Source of the DNA: Planctomycetota bacterium
Lineage (GTDB): Bacteria > Planctomycetota > UBA1135 > GCA-002686595
DNA: 55,734 bases
Assembly: GCA_014238415.1 (NCBI GenBank)
Contig: JABABA010000027.1
Location: 1-55,734, forward strand
Direction of reading: 5' to 3'
Shown here: positions 27,820 through 36,107 of the stretch, piece after piece
How positions within the stretch are numbered: the first letter of the stretch is position 1
How the letters are laid out: the number at the start of each line of letters is the position of its first letter
The notes under the pieces: model-generated
The model's database searches: none
What the model was told of the DNA's origin: nothing
The model's input: only the letters and a program-made list of their open reading frames with translations
Program-made: the position numbers and the translations under genes

Positions 27820-27841
27820 TGATGTGACATTCAGAACATCA
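27820..27841 (+). repeat. Short inverted repeat upstream of the sulfatase gene
   Basis: TGATGT (27820-27825) and ACATCA (27836-27841) with a 10-base spacer, 45 bp before the sulfatase start. The size and position fit an operator, but a 6-bp repeat can occur by chance. Confidence 0.25.
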
Positions 27842-27885
27842 CCGATTTGTACTTCCACTCTGCTCGCCCGTGATAGCCTGCAGCA

Positions 27886-29205
27886 ATGGCTGTCCTTCTA
27901 TTGTTGCTGGGCCTGGCGATTCCGTCACAACTCTCACAGTCGAGCCCCAATATAGTCTTGATCATCTCTGATGATCAGGCATGGACTGACTATGGCTTCA
28001 TGGGCCATTCCGCAATCCAGACTCCCAACATCGACAAGCTCGCTGAACAAAGCGTGGTCTTTCGGCGAGGTTATGTGCCCACCCCGCTCTGTCGTCCTTC
28101 TCTGACTACCTTGGCAACTGGGCTGTATGCGCATCAAAGCCTGATCACTGGGAATGATCCTGCAAACACCAAGGAGAATCAGGCTCATGCAGCAAGGTCT
28201 GGCAAGGACATACGCGAGCTGCTTATTTCCAACGTGGACCGACACCTCACCTTGCCCAGGGCTCTGGCAAGGCAGGGTTACTTGACCTTTCAGAGCGGGA
28301 AATGGTGGGAAGGAAGTTACCAGCGTGGAGGATTCACCCACGGCATGACTCGAGGCTATCCCCATGAGGGTGGCAGGCACGGGGACGATGGATTGACCAT
28401 CGGACGCCAGGGGTTGAACCCAATCAGCGAGTTCCTGGACCTGGCTATAGCAAGCCAGAAGCCCTTCTTTCTGTGGTATGCGCCCTTCTTGCCGCACACT
28501 CCGCACAATCCACCGCAGCGTTTACTTCAGAAATATCAACAGGCCGGCCGCCCCAGAGCGCTTGCGGCCTACTACGCGATGTGTGAGTGGTTTGACGAAA
28601 CGTGTGGCCAATTACTGGCTCAGCTGGAAGAAAAGGGAGTCGCCGAGAACACCCTTGTGATCTATGTCACAGACAACGGTTGGATTCAACACCCCGATGG
28701 GGGCTACGCGCCCCGGTCCAAGAGAAGTCCGTATGAAGGAGGCACACGTACGCCGATCATGTTCCGTTGGCCAGGCAAGATAAAGGCTGAAGAGCGGCCA
28801 GGGCTGTGCAGTAGCATCGATATTGCGCCGACGATTCTGGCGGCGGCTGGGGTTGCTGTTCCGAAGAACTTGCCGGGCTTGAATTTGCTCTCAAGTCTGC
28901 TGGAAGGTACCCCAATCGAGCGAAATGTGATCTTTGGTGAGTCCTTCGCTCATGACATAGCCGACATTCAGGATCCCAGGGCCTCTCTGCTCTATCGCTG
29001 GGTGATCCAGGATCAGATGAAGCTCCTTTTGACCTACGATGGTCGAAGGGGACGGATGAAGTACCCACCCAAAGCTCGCAGTCCGCAGTTGTTTGATCTC
29101 AAGGCCGATCCCTACGAAAGAGTGGATCTTTCAGCGAAGCGTCCAGAGTTGCTCCAGGAGCTGACTACGTTGATCGGGGACTGGTACCCCGCTCGAACCA
29201 GATGA
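27886..29205 (+). CDS. Secreted type I (formylglycine) sulfatase
   Basis: 439 residues with an N-terminal signal peptide (VLLLLLGLAIPSQ). The alkaline-phosphatase-fold core starts with PNIVLIISDDQAW, whose Asp29-Asp30 bind Ca. The active-site motif is PLCRPSLTTLATG: Cys69 would be converted to formylglycine by FGE. The usual Arg of C-x-P-S-R is Leu here, a variant I associate with one sulfatase subgroup. The second signature reads GKWWEGSY where many sulfatases have GKWHLG, and a later TDNGW supplies the other metal ligands. The substrate is probably an exogenous sulfated glycan or ester, not predictable. It is a stand-alone gene; FGE and glycosidases are not nearby. By eye its codon use is less GC-rich than its neighbours, so it may be acquired. 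Confidence 0.9.
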   Translation: MAVLLLLLGLAIPSQLSQSSPNIVLIISDDQAWTDYGFMGHSAIQTPNIDKLAEQSVVFRRGYVPTPLCRPSLTTLATGLYAHQSLITGNDPANTKENQAHAARSGKDIRELLISNVDRHLTLPRALARQGYLTFQSGKWWEGSYQRGGFTHGMTRGYPHEGGRHGDDGLTIGRQGLNPISEFLDLAIASQKPFFLWYAPFLPHTPHNPPQRLLQKYQQAGRPRALAAYYAMCEWFDETCGQLLAQLEEKGVAENTLVIYVTDNGWIQHPDGGYAPRSKRSPYEGGTRTPIMFRWPGKIKAEERPGLCSSIDIAPTILAAAGVAVPKNLPGLNLLSSLLEGTPIERNVIFGESFAHDIADIQDPRASLLYRWVIQDQMKLLLTYDGRRGRMKYPPKARSPQLFDLKADPYERVDLSAKRPELLQELTTLIGDWYPARTR

Positions 29206-29267
29206 TGTGAGTCATCACTTGTAGACCCTGTGGGGCATCCGGCCGGAGGTTTGGCTTTGCCAAGTGC

Positions 29268-30590
29268 TTACTCCAATGTCGGCGAGTTCTTGGGTGCCCA
29301 AAGCCAGTAGACCACTCCTCCAAGGGCCAGGACTCCCAGTCCCAGAAGGGTGATGCGTGCTTCGGTGGTGACCAGATTTCCCAGCACGACTCCCGAAGCA
29401 ATCAACAGGTACAGCACTGGAAAGAGGGGATAGAGTGGGCTCTTGAAAGGGCGCGCTCGCCCTTTGTGGGCCAGGCGCAGCAGGGCCACGGCTGCCAGTC
29501 CGTGGAAGATCCACTCTGCGAAGACCACTGCATCGCCCAGGTCGCTTTTGACATCTCCGCTCCAGGACAAGTACACGAAGCAAATCAGCGCCTGTAGCAC
29601 CAGGGCTTGAGCAGGAGCTCCCGTACGCGGGTGCAGGCGCCCGGTGATAGCAAAGAACAACCGCTGGCGGGCCATTGCCACATAGATGCTGGGGGTGGCA
29701 ATCAGGGTGGCAACCAGAAAGCCGAAGGCGCTGACTGCCATGGCCGCCGACAGAAAGCGCCCACCCGAGGCTCCCAGGGTCGCCTCTGCCAGGCTCGCTG
29801 CCACATTGGGCTCGCTGCCCAGGCGTTCCATTCCGAGTACTCGCACATAGGCCAGATTCAACAGGCCGTAAACCACTCCGACCCCCAAGATGCCGCCGAC
29901 AATGGCCCGCGGCAGGGTGCGCTGGGGGTTGTCGATGCTGGGAGCAATGTAGGTCACCAGCTGCCAGCCACCAAAGGTGAAGAGCACCGGCAGCGAAGCG
30001 CGTACGAGGCCGCTCCCAAGGGAGATCCCCGAGTCGATGGTGATGGGGGCAGGGTCGGCCGTCGCCGGAGCCGTCAGGGCCAATCCCGTCAGCACAAGTA
30101 CGAGAATCGATAAGAGTTTGGCCCCCATACACAGGTTCTGCAACAGAGCCGCTCGCTTGATGCCAAGGCAGCCCATCAGGGTGACTCCTGCTATAACCGC
30201 ACCAGCCATCAGGCGCAGTTCTGTTTGCCCCGCTTTCCAGGCCAGGACGTCTGCCAACTGCTCGGCGCAGAATTCAGCTACCCCCGCTGAGGCACCGGTG
30301 GAGATCACCAGCAAGACCACCCAGGCGAACAGAAACGCGGGGAGTCGTCCGATGCCCTCACGCAAGAACTCAAACCACCCCCCCTCCTTCGGGAGCATTG
30401 CCGCCAATTCGGCAAATGTCATGGCCCCCGCCAGGGCTGCAAGGGTACCCAAACCCCAAGCTGAAAAGTAGGCACCCTGGCTGGGGAGAATCCCCGCTAC
30501 CTCTCCTGGTTTGAAGAAGATACCAACTCCAATGATGCCACCCATGACCAACAGGGTCGCATCGAGAGTAGTCAGTCGTTTGGTTTCCAT
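29268..30590 (-). CDS. APC-superfamily amino acid permease
   Basis: 440 residues, about 12 membrane helices. It opens with the APC signature LLVMGGIIGVGIFFKPGEVAG, the unwound TM1 substrate-binding loop. The FAELAAMLPKEGGWFEFLRE block after TM2 and an FTFGGWQLVTYIAPSIDNPQRTLPRAI stretch in TM6-7 are typical of the amino acid-polyamine-organocation family, closest to LAT/AAE-type transporters. Substrate not predictable. It is divergent from the amidohydrolase lipoprotein gene with only 20-47 bp between starts, so the two may share regulation. It converges on the sulfatase with a 62-bp gap. Confidence 0.9.
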   Translation of the reverse strand: METKRLTTLDATLLVMGGIIGVGIFFKPGEVAGILPSQGAYFSAWGLGTLAALAGAMTFAELAAMLPKEGGWFEFLREGIGRLPAFLFAWVVLLVISTGASAGVAEFCAEQLADVLAWKAGQTELRLMAGAVIAGVTLMGCLGIKRAALLQNLCMGAKLLSILVLVLTGLALTAPATADPAPITIDSGISLGSGLVRASLPVLFTFGGWQLVTYIAPSIDNPQRTLPRAIVGGILGVGVVYGLLNLAYVRVLGMERLGSEPNVAASLAEATLGASGGRFLSAAMAVSAFGFLVATLIATPSIYVAMARQRLFFAITGRLHPRTGAPAQALVLQALICFVYLSWSGDVKSDLGDAVVFAEWIFHGLAAVALLRLAHKGRARPFKSPLYPLFPVLYLLIASGVVLGNLVTTEARITLLGLGVLALGGVVYWLWAPKNSPTLE

Positions 30591-30610
30591 GGACGTGCTA
30601 TCCTAGGGCC

Positions 30611-31849
30611 GTGCGACGTCAGAAGCTCAAGCGACCCATGGCTGCTCTTGGATTACTGCTGCTGGTGTGGCTGGGCTTGCCCGCCTGCTTGGAACACTTC
30701 GCTGCCCCCTCCCCGCTCGTGGGCCTGCAGCAGGGCGCGGAATTGGAGGGTACGCCAGCCGCCTGGGTTCAGGCTTTTGAGGACGATTTGTTGGGTCAGC
30801 CCATGATCGATGTGCATGCCCATCTGGCGGGGCGGGGGAGGGGATCGAAGTGCTGGATGAACGCAAGGCTCAAGGATCCCCTGCACCCGATTGATTTCGT
30901 ACGTGGCCGGTTCTTTTCGGCAGCAGGGCTGCCGGGGAAGGATGCTGAGGATGCTGCCTGGGTAGATCATCTGGCGCAGCTCTCAGCGGCCATGCCCTTT
31001 CAAGCGCGTCATCACGTATTGGCCTTCGATCAGCGCTACGACAGTCAAGGGCGGCCGGATCGGGCGGGCAGCGACTTTTTTGTACCGAATGACTGGGCTC
31101 TACTGGCCCAGGAGCGGTATCCCGGGCAGCTCATCGCTGCGGCCAGTATTCACCCTCTCAGGTCTGACGCCCTCAAGGAACTCCGGCGGGTTGCGGCCGC
31201 GGGAGTGCGGGTCGTCAAGTGGTTGCCCAGCGCCCAGGGCATTGAACTCAGGGACAAGCGCCTCCTGCCGTTCTATGCGGAAGCAGGGAGACTGGGAGTC
31301 TGGCTCCTGATTCATACGGGCACCGAGGGCGCGGTCGGGAAGATCAGCCAGAACCACCTGAACAACCCGCTCCTGGTGCGGGCAGCCCTGGATGCTGGAG
31401 CCCGGGTGATCGTGGGGCACTGCGCCGCCGGAGGGCTGGCCAGGGACCTGGATGATCCCGCCCTTCCCATGGTGCCCGCAGTCGAATTGTGCTTACGGCT
31501 CTTCGATGAGCATGGAGGAGGGGGGCGCTTGCTGGGGGACATCTCCACCATCTGCAACGTGAACCACTTTTCCGTAGCCCTGCCAGCAATTCTGTCGCGA
31601 CCGGATCTGCACGGGATGCTGGTCAATGGCAGCGACTGGCCCCTTCCCGCCGTGGGGCCGCTGATCATGCTCTGGCCATTGGAGCGGGCGGGGTTCTTGG
31701 ATCCTGGGGAGCGGGAGGTGCTTCAGGTTGTGTTTGAGTCGAACCCCCTGCTCTTCGAGGTGCTGCTCAAATCCAGGGTGCACCTGCCAGGAAGTCAGAT
31801 GCGACTCGACCCGGTGGTCTTCCGCGCGCGGCCTGAACTGGGGCTCTAG
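30611..31849 (+). CDS. Amidohydrolase-family (TIM-barrel) lipoprotein
   Basis: A predicted metal-dependent hydrolase of the amidohydrolase-2 (PF04909) type: MIDVHAHL supplies the first HxH metal ligands, LLIHTGTEG and VIVGHCAAGGLARD supply later His residues, and MLVNGSDWPLP supplies the catalytic Asp. The N-terminus is a signal peptide with a LPAC lipobox, so the enzyme should be exported and lipid-anchored. Start choice is open: GTG 30611, or ATG 30638, which gives MAALGLLLLVWLG. A TATCCT element at 30599-30604 would place the transcript start close to the GTG. Substrate unknown. It lies 222 bp upstream of the BMC operon on the same strand, but its export signal argues against it being microcompartment cargo. 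Confidence 0.8.
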   Translation: MRRQKLKRPMAALGLLLLVWLGLPACLEHFAAPSPLVGLQQGAELEGTPAAWVQAFEDDLLGQPMIDVHAHLAGRGRGSKCWMNARLKDPLHPIDFVRGRFFSAAGLPGKDAEDAAWVDHLAQLSAAMPFQARHHVLAFDQRYDSQGRPDRAGSDFFVPNDWALLAQERYPGQLIAAASIHPLRSDALKELRRVAAAGVRVVKWLPSAQGIELRDKRLLPFYAEAGRLGVWLLIHTGTEGAVGKISQNHLNNPLLVRAALDAGARVIVGHCAAGGLARDLDDPALPMVPAVELCLRLFDEHGGGGRLLGDISTICNVNHFSVALPAILSRPDLHGMLVNGSDWPLPAVGPLIMLWPLERAGFLDPGEREVLQVVFESNPLLFEVLLKSRVHLPGSQMRLDPVVFRARPELGL

Positions 31850-31988
31850 TGGGGTGTAAGTAAGTCTCAACTACTCTCTTTGAGCCTGTTCGGTCGTCTT
31901 GCGGTGTTTATGTTCCCCTTATTTGACTCCTAATTAGCGGGCATGGAAGAGATCACGCTTTGCAGATACGGATCCGAACATGGCTGGC

Positions 31989-31994
31989 TAGACT
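31989..31994 (+). promoter_or_regulatory. Candidate -10 element for the BMC operon
   Basis: TAGACT within GGCTAGACTCC, 78 bp before the first BMC-H gene. The same GCTAGACTC string occurs at 46247-46255 before another gene start, and close relatives occur at other starts in the window. I see no matching -35 at normal spacing, so this is weak by itself. An 8-bp palindrome CTAATTAG at 31930-31937 lies upstream and could be an operator. Nothing else stands out in the 222-bp gap. Confidence 0.35.
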
Positions 31995-32071
31995 CCTCTC
32001 TTCCCGGAGGTCTGCGAGTTGCAGGCCCCTTTCTCTGAGTCCCTTTTTCACAGACGAGAACCAATCCTCCC

Positions 32072-32371
32072 ATGAATTCACTAGCTCTAGGAATGGTCGA
32101 GACCAAAGGTCTGGTGGGCGCCATCGAGGCCGCCGACGCAATGGTCAAGGCCGCCAAGGTCGAGTTGTTTAGCAAGGAAAAGGCCACCGCCGGCCTAGTC
32201 ACTTTTTTCGTGCGTGGTGAGGTAGGTGCGGTCAAGGCCGCCACCGATGCCGGTGCCGCAGCCGCTCGTCGAGTAGGCGAGTTGGTGAGCGTGCATGTGA
32301 TTCCGCGCCCCCACAATCAGTTGGAGCGCATTCTTCCAGACATGCAGCCCGTGGCTGCTGGCGGCAAGTAG
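32072..32371 (+). CDS. BMC-H hexameric microcompartment shell protein (PduA-like), copy 1
   Basis: 99 residues, single BMC domain. Nearly the full PduA core is visible: [23 protein letters not shown], the [19 protein letters not shown] helix and the closing VHVIPRPH. Six copies form a flat tile with a central pore. The pore loop, KIGSG in PduA, reads KATAG here (after SKE), so pore chemistry differs from the propanediol shell. The C-terminal tail after the HVIPRPH strand is short. It is the first gene of the operon, 12 bp before the aldehyde dehydrogenase. I see no clear ribosome-binding site before the ATG. Confidence 0.97.
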   Translation: MNSLALGMVETKGLVGAIEAADAMVKAAKVELFSKEKATAGLVTFFVRGEVGAVKAATDAGAAAARRVGELVSVHVIPRPHNQLERILPDMQPVAAGGK

Positions 32372-32383
32372 GTTCAGGGTTGA

Positions 32384-34345
32384 GTGATGCGGGGAATTGA
32401 TCCCGATCTCGCCGCCCTCCAGGAGGTCCGTGACCAGGTTGCCAAAGCAAAGGCGGCCCAGAAAATCGCGGCTGGATGGGACCAGGCAACCACCGACCGG
32501 GTCGTTTCGGCCATGGCCGAGGCGGGGGTCCGTGCGGCCCATGATCTGGCTCGCCTGGCGGTGGAAGAAACCGGCATAGGGCGGGTGCACTACAAGGTGC
32601 TCAAGAACCTCTTTGGCTCCGAAGGGGTTTGGAAATCGATCAAGGACGAGCCAACGGTGGGTTTCCTCAAGCAGGACGACCGAACAGGCCTGTGGGAGGT
32701 GGCTACGCCCGTGGGTGTGGTGGCCGGGGTGATCCCCACGACCAACCCCACTTCAACCGCCCTGTTCAAGGCCATTATTTCCGTCAAGGGCCGCAATGCG
32801 GTGGTCATCAGTCCCCACCCCCGGGCAGCGCGCTGCATTTGCGAGACCGTGGAAGTCATGCGCCGAGCGATTCAGAGAGCGGGAGGGCCAGCGGATCTGG
32901 TCTCGGCGCTGCAGCGTCCGACCATCGACTCAACCGGGGCTCTGATGAAGCATCCGGATGTATCGGTGATCCTGGCCACCGGTGGCTCCGGATTGGTGCG
33001 CGCGGCCTATTCCAGCGGCAAGCCCGCCTATGGGGTGGGACCCGGCAATGTCCCAGCTTATGTGGATCGCAGCGCCCGCCTGGATCAGGTGGCCAAGGAC
33101 CTGGTCACCAGCCAGAGTTTTGACAATGCGACCCTTTGTTGCTCGGAGCAGGCTCTGGTCTTGGACAGGCCCATTGCCGACCGTTTGTTGGAGGCGCTGA
33201 TTGAGCGCGGTGCTCATCTGGCGAGTTCCACCGAGTGCGCGAAGCTTGAGGCCTACTGCAACCGGGGCGGGAGCATGAACCCCGACCTGGTGGGCATCGA
33301 TCCCTGGCGGATTGCGGAGAATGCAGGCTTTCATGTGCCACGAAGCACCACGGTTCTGCTGGCGCACCAGGGCGGCGTGGGACGTGAGCATCCACTTTCC
33401 ATCGAGGTTCTGGCGCCGGTACTCTCCGTTCATCTGGTTGACGGTTGGGAGGAGGGCTGCAAAGTTGCCAAGCAAGTCCTGCATTTTGGCGGCCTGGGGC
33501 ACACCATGGCCGTGCATGCTCAGGAGCGCAGCGTGCTTGAGGCCTTTGCTCTCGACAAGCCCGCCAACCGCATCGTGATGAACGGTCCGAGTTCAACCGG
33601 AGCGGTGGGCTTCAGTACCGGCTTGATGCCCTCGTTCTCTCTTGGGTGCGGACCACAGGCGGGCAACATCACCAGTGACAACATCACCGCGCGCCATCTG
33701 CTCAACATCAAGCGCATTGCCTTTCCCAAGGCCGATTGGCTTGAGATCGAAGAGCGCGCCCATCAGCGAGTTGCAGAGATGCTGGGGGATCCGGCTCCCC
33801 GGGGAAGCGGTCAGCGAGGTGATCCGGGTCTACGGGGTGGTGCTGGGGCGGGCCAGGGTGCCCATGCACCGTCCACGGCCAGCGTCCTGGGTACTGGGGG
33901 AGGGCCCCCTGCAAGTGCCCCCCAAATGGCCTGGGGTGGAACGATTCCCATTGAGGGCCGCCGCAAGGCGCCGCTTGGGGCTGCTAGCGGGGCAGTCAAG
34001 GCCTCCAGTTGTGGTCCGGATTGTGACTGCAGCGATTGTCAGAGAAAGCGCGTAGAGGGGATCCTCAGCCCCGTGTTGGTTCGTAGTTCTCCCGCTTCCG
34101 TGCCAACCCAGCCCTCAAGCTTGACCTTTGTGCGTACCCCCGGGCCCCGGCTCGCCAATAGCCCGGTCAGTAGCAGCCCGTCTCGCAGTGCCTCTTCAGC
34201 CAGTCCTCCCTCCACCGATACCGGTGGAGTCCTCGATGCGAGCGAGATTCGCACGATTCTTACTCACGCCGGCAGCAGCTGTCCCATGGGTCCCTGTCAG
34301 GGTTGCCCCCATCACGACATCCAAACCGGTGCCTGTCACGCATAG
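32384..34345 (+). CDS. BMC-associated CoA-acylating aldehyde dehydrogenase with long Cys-rich C-terminal extension
   Basis: 653 residues. Residues 1-470 are an ALDH of the EutE/PduP/AdhE type: VAGVIPTTNPTS, the nucleotide-fold GSGLVRAA and YGVGPGNVPAYVD blocks, and the active-site loop SFDNATLCCSEQ. By alignment with AdhE's CASEQ, Cys252 is the nucleophile and Cys253 replaces Ala. The expected reaction is aldehyde + CoA + NAD+ to acyl-CoA + NADH inside the shell. Residues ~470-653 are a tail not normal for the family: Gly/Pro/Ser-rich linkers with two cysteine clusters, C543-x3-C-x-C-x2-C552 and C633-x4-C-x2-C641-x9-C651. Before the second cluster is a short predicted amphipathic helix (LDASEIRTILTHA) that could be an encapsulation peptide. 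The clusters could bind Zn or an Fe-S centre. Confidence 0.9.
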   Translation: MMRGIDPDLAALQEVRDQVAKAKAAQKIAAGWDQATTDRVVSAMAEAGVRAAHDLARLAVEETGIGRVHYKVLKNLFGSEGVWKSIKDEPTVGFLKQDDRTGLWEVATPVGVVAGVIPTTNPTSTALFKAIISVKGRNAVVISPHPRAARCICETVEVMRRAIQRAGGPADLVSALQRPTIDSTGALMKHPDVSVILATGGSGLVRAAYSSGKPAYGVGPGNVPAYVDRSARLDQVAKDLVTSQSFDNATLCCSEQALVLDRPIADRLLEALIERGAHLASSTECAKLEAYCNRGGSMNPDLVGIDPWRIAENAGFHVPRSTTVLLAHQGGVGREHPLSIEVLAPVLSVHLVDGWEEGCKVAKQVLHFGGLGHTMAVHAQERSVLEAFALDKPANRIVMNGPSSTGAVGFSTGLMPSFSLGCGPQAGNITSDNITARHLLNIKRIAFPKADWLEIEERAHQRVAEMLGDPAPRGSGQRGDPGLRGGAGAGQGAHAPSTASVLGTGGGPPASAPQMAWGGTIPIEGRRKAPLGAASGAVKASSCGPDCDCSDCQRKRVEGILSPVLVRSSPASVPTQPSSLTFVRTPGPRLANSPVSSSPSRSASSASPPSTDTGGVLDASEIRTILTHAGSSCPMGPCQGCPHHDIQTGACHA

Positions 34346-34377
34346 ATTGCAACTAGAACTGAACCAAAAAAATTACC

Positions 34378-34665
34378 ATGTCAAATGAAACTGAAATCGC
34401 CCTCGGGCTGATCGAAACAAAAGGCCTTGTGGGCGCTGTGGAAGCGGCCGATGCCATGTGCAAAGCGGCCAAGGTCTCTCTACTGCGCAAAGAAACCTCT
34501 GGCGGTGGCTTGGTCACGGTCATGGTGCGCGGAGAAGTGGGCGCAGTGAAGGCTGCGGTGGAGGCCGGGGCCGTGAGCGCTCGCCGAGTGGGCGAGCTGG
34601 TCAGCACCCATGTGATTCCCAGGCCCGCCGGGGATCTTGAGGACTATCTTCCGAGTGACGATTAG
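34378..34665 (+). CDS. BMC-H hexameric microcompartment shell protein (PduA-like), copy 2
   Basis: 95 residues, one BMC domain: [35 protein letters not shown] and [10 protein letters not shown]. It is clearly paralogous to the first BMC-H. The pore loop is TSGGG (after KE) instead of KATAG, so mixed shells would have two kinds of pore. It begins 32 bp after the aldehyde dehydrogenase. The C-terminal tail is acidic (YLPSDD). Confidence 0.97.
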   Translation: MSNETEIALGLIETKGLVGAVEAADAMCKAAKVSLLRKETSGGGLVTVMVRGEVGAVKAAVEAGAVSARRVGELVSTHVIPRPAGDLEDYLPSDD

Positions 34666-34714
34666 GAATTTCGTCCGCTGAAATCAGAGTCTCCGCAGTG
34701 AAGCGCTGAGTCTT

Positions 34715-35377
34715 GTGCCTTCGGCGGCACCTTTGAATCGATTGATGGCCTTGCAACAGCAAACCGTTGAACTGCGCGCAGCGGTCCACTTGGACCAGCT
34801 GCAGCCTCAATTCGCCGCCACTTGCGCGGCGAATTCAGACGGCTATTTCCCCGTGGCCGGGGAGAGCGCTTTTTGGCTGGAGGTGCAGCCCGGCATCGTG
34901 ATCAATCGAATTCTTGATCAGGCTCTCAAGGCCTGCGATGTGACCCCTGGTGCTCTGATCACCGAGCGGCACTATGGCACCCTGGAGGTGCACGGCCCGG
35001 ATCAGGGCCAGGTGCTGCGCGCTGGCGAGATAATGCTCCATTCACTGGGAAAGCAAGCGGGAGATCAAATGCGGCCAAAGGTCTTGAACGACGAGATCAT
35101 TCGTCAGATTTCAGACCACCACGCCATGCTGATCAATCGCACCCGGGCGGGCATGTTGGTCCTGGGGGGTGACACCCTTTACACCCTTGAAGTGGCCCCT
35201 GCAGTGCACGTGACTCTCCTGGCCAACGAGGCTGAAAAGGCCGCACCCGTGCGCCTGGTGGGTCTGGGAGCCGAAGGGGCCGTGGGGCGTTTGCGTCTCG
35301 CCGGCAGCGACGCAGAGATCGAAGCGGCTGCTGATGCGGTGCGCCTGACCCTGGCGCGGTTGGGGGGCCAGGACTGA
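34715..35377 (+). CDS. Divergent tandem BMC-domain-like (BMC-T-type) protein
   Basis: 220 residues from a GTG start. Two segments fit the BMC fold pattern. Residues ~48-115 contain AFWLEVQPGIVINRILDQALKA and later a LEVHGPDQGQVLRAGEIML strand-helix. Residues ~150-218 contain LYTLEVAPAVHVTLLANEAEKA and GRLRLAGSDAEIEAAADAVRLTLA. In BMC domains the same places hold G-x-x-E...D-x-A-x-K-x-A and a G-D-V-x-A-V-x-x-A helix. Neither half has the HVIPRPH closing strand. I infer a pseudohexameric trimer or a shell-associated adaptor rather than cargo. Its stop shares one base with the next gene's start (TGATG). I know no family name for it. Confidence 0.6.
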   Translation: MPSAAPLNRLMALQQQTVELRAAVHLDQLQPQFAATCAANSDGYFPVAGESAFWLEVQPGIVINRILDQALKACDVTPGALITERHYGTLEVHGPDQGQVLRAGEIMLHSLGKQAGDQMRPKVLNDEIIRQISDHHAMLINRTRAGMLVLGGDTLYTLEVAPAVHVTLLANEAEKAAPVRLVGLGAEGAVGRLRLAGSDAEIEAAADAVRLTLARLGGQD

Positions 35378-35766
35378 TGTTCATCGGACGGGTTGTGGGC
35401 CAGGTTTGGGCCACGCGCAAGATGCGCGATCTGGAGGGCACGCGTCTGCTTGTGGTGCAGCCGCTTGATGATCATGACGAACCGGGCAACAGCAAGGTGG
35501 CACCGGTGGTTTGCGCGGATCCCCTTGGCGCCCATGAGGGCGAAGCGGTGCTCGTGGCTTTTGGCAAGGCTGCTCGTGTGGCTATGGGGGGGGACGGGGA
35601 CTTTGCGCTTGAAGCGGCGGTGGTGGGGATTGTTGACGACATTGACGCACCCAATGCACCGGCGTCCTGGCAGGCCTCGACCCATGCGGGACGGACTGCT
35701 ACGCAGGTGGCCGGCGCTGGCATGGACAGCACTGGCCCCGGTCATGCAGAGGAGGCTTCCTCATGA
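35377..35766 (+). CDS. BMC-P pentameric vertex protein (EutN/CcmL family), copy 1
   Basis: 129 residues. The first ~92 residues are a standard EutN/CcmL OB-fold: MFIGRVVGQVWATRK, LEGTRLLVVQPLD, CADPLGAHEGEAVLVAFGKAAR and the closing AAVVGIVDDI. Five copies cap each shell vertex. About 40 residues beyond the usual end are Ala/Thr/Gly/Ser-rich and probably disordered, either outside or inside the shell. It is coupled to both neighbours by TGATG and ATGA overlaps. Confidence 0.96.
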   Translation: MFIGRVVGQVWATRKMRDLEGTRLLVVQPLDDHDEPGNSKVAPVVCADPLGAHEGEAVLVAFGKAARVAMGGDGDFALEAAVVGIVDDIDAPNAPASWQASTHAGRTATQVAGAGMDSTGPGHAEEASS

Positions 35767-36071
35767 TCATCGGAACCGTAGTCGGCAGCCTTTGGGCCAC
35801 GGTCAAAGACCCCAGCCTGGAGGGACTGCGTTTCCTGGTGGTCAGACCTCTCGATGCCACAGGAGCGGGGACAGCCGAGACCGTGGTTGCCGCCGACCCC
35901 CTGGGCGCGGGCGTTGGCGAGCGCGTGTTGGTGGCCTATGGCCGGGCTGCGCGTCATGCCATCGGCCGTGGTCATGACATCGGCTTTCAATCAGCGGTGG
36001 TCGGCATTGTCGACCGCTGTGAACTCCAGGACCGCACTGTACATTCCCACCAAGACGACGACACGGTCTAG
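35763..36071 (+). CDS. BMC-P pentameric vertex protein (EutN/CcmL family), copy 2
   Basis: 102 residues. EutN/CcmL pattern throughout: MIIGTVVGSLWATVKDP, LEGLRFLVVRPLD, AADPLGAGVGERVLVAYGRAAR and SAVVGIVDR. It has a normal length with a short His/Asp tail. It overlaps copy 1 by ATGA. Having two pentamer paralogues is common in BMC operons; they may mix or serve different vertices. Confidence 0.96.
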   Translation: MIIGTVVGSLWATVKDPSLEGLRFLVVRPLDATGAGTAETVVAADPLGAGVGERVLVAYGRAARHAIGRGHDIGFQSAVVGIVDRCELQDRTVHSHQDDDTV

Positions 36072-36107
36072 AAGCAAGACCCCAGCAACTCCAAAGAGGA
36101 GCCAAAA

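Noticed and set aside
33642..34055. Alternative plus-strand frame over the aldehyde dehydrogenase tail, possible frameshift
   Set aside because: The +1 frame gives an Arg/Pro-rich peptide without motifs, while the main frame gives two ordered cysteine clusters and ends cleanly before the next BMC gene. I kept the main frame but flag the tail as worth resequencing.
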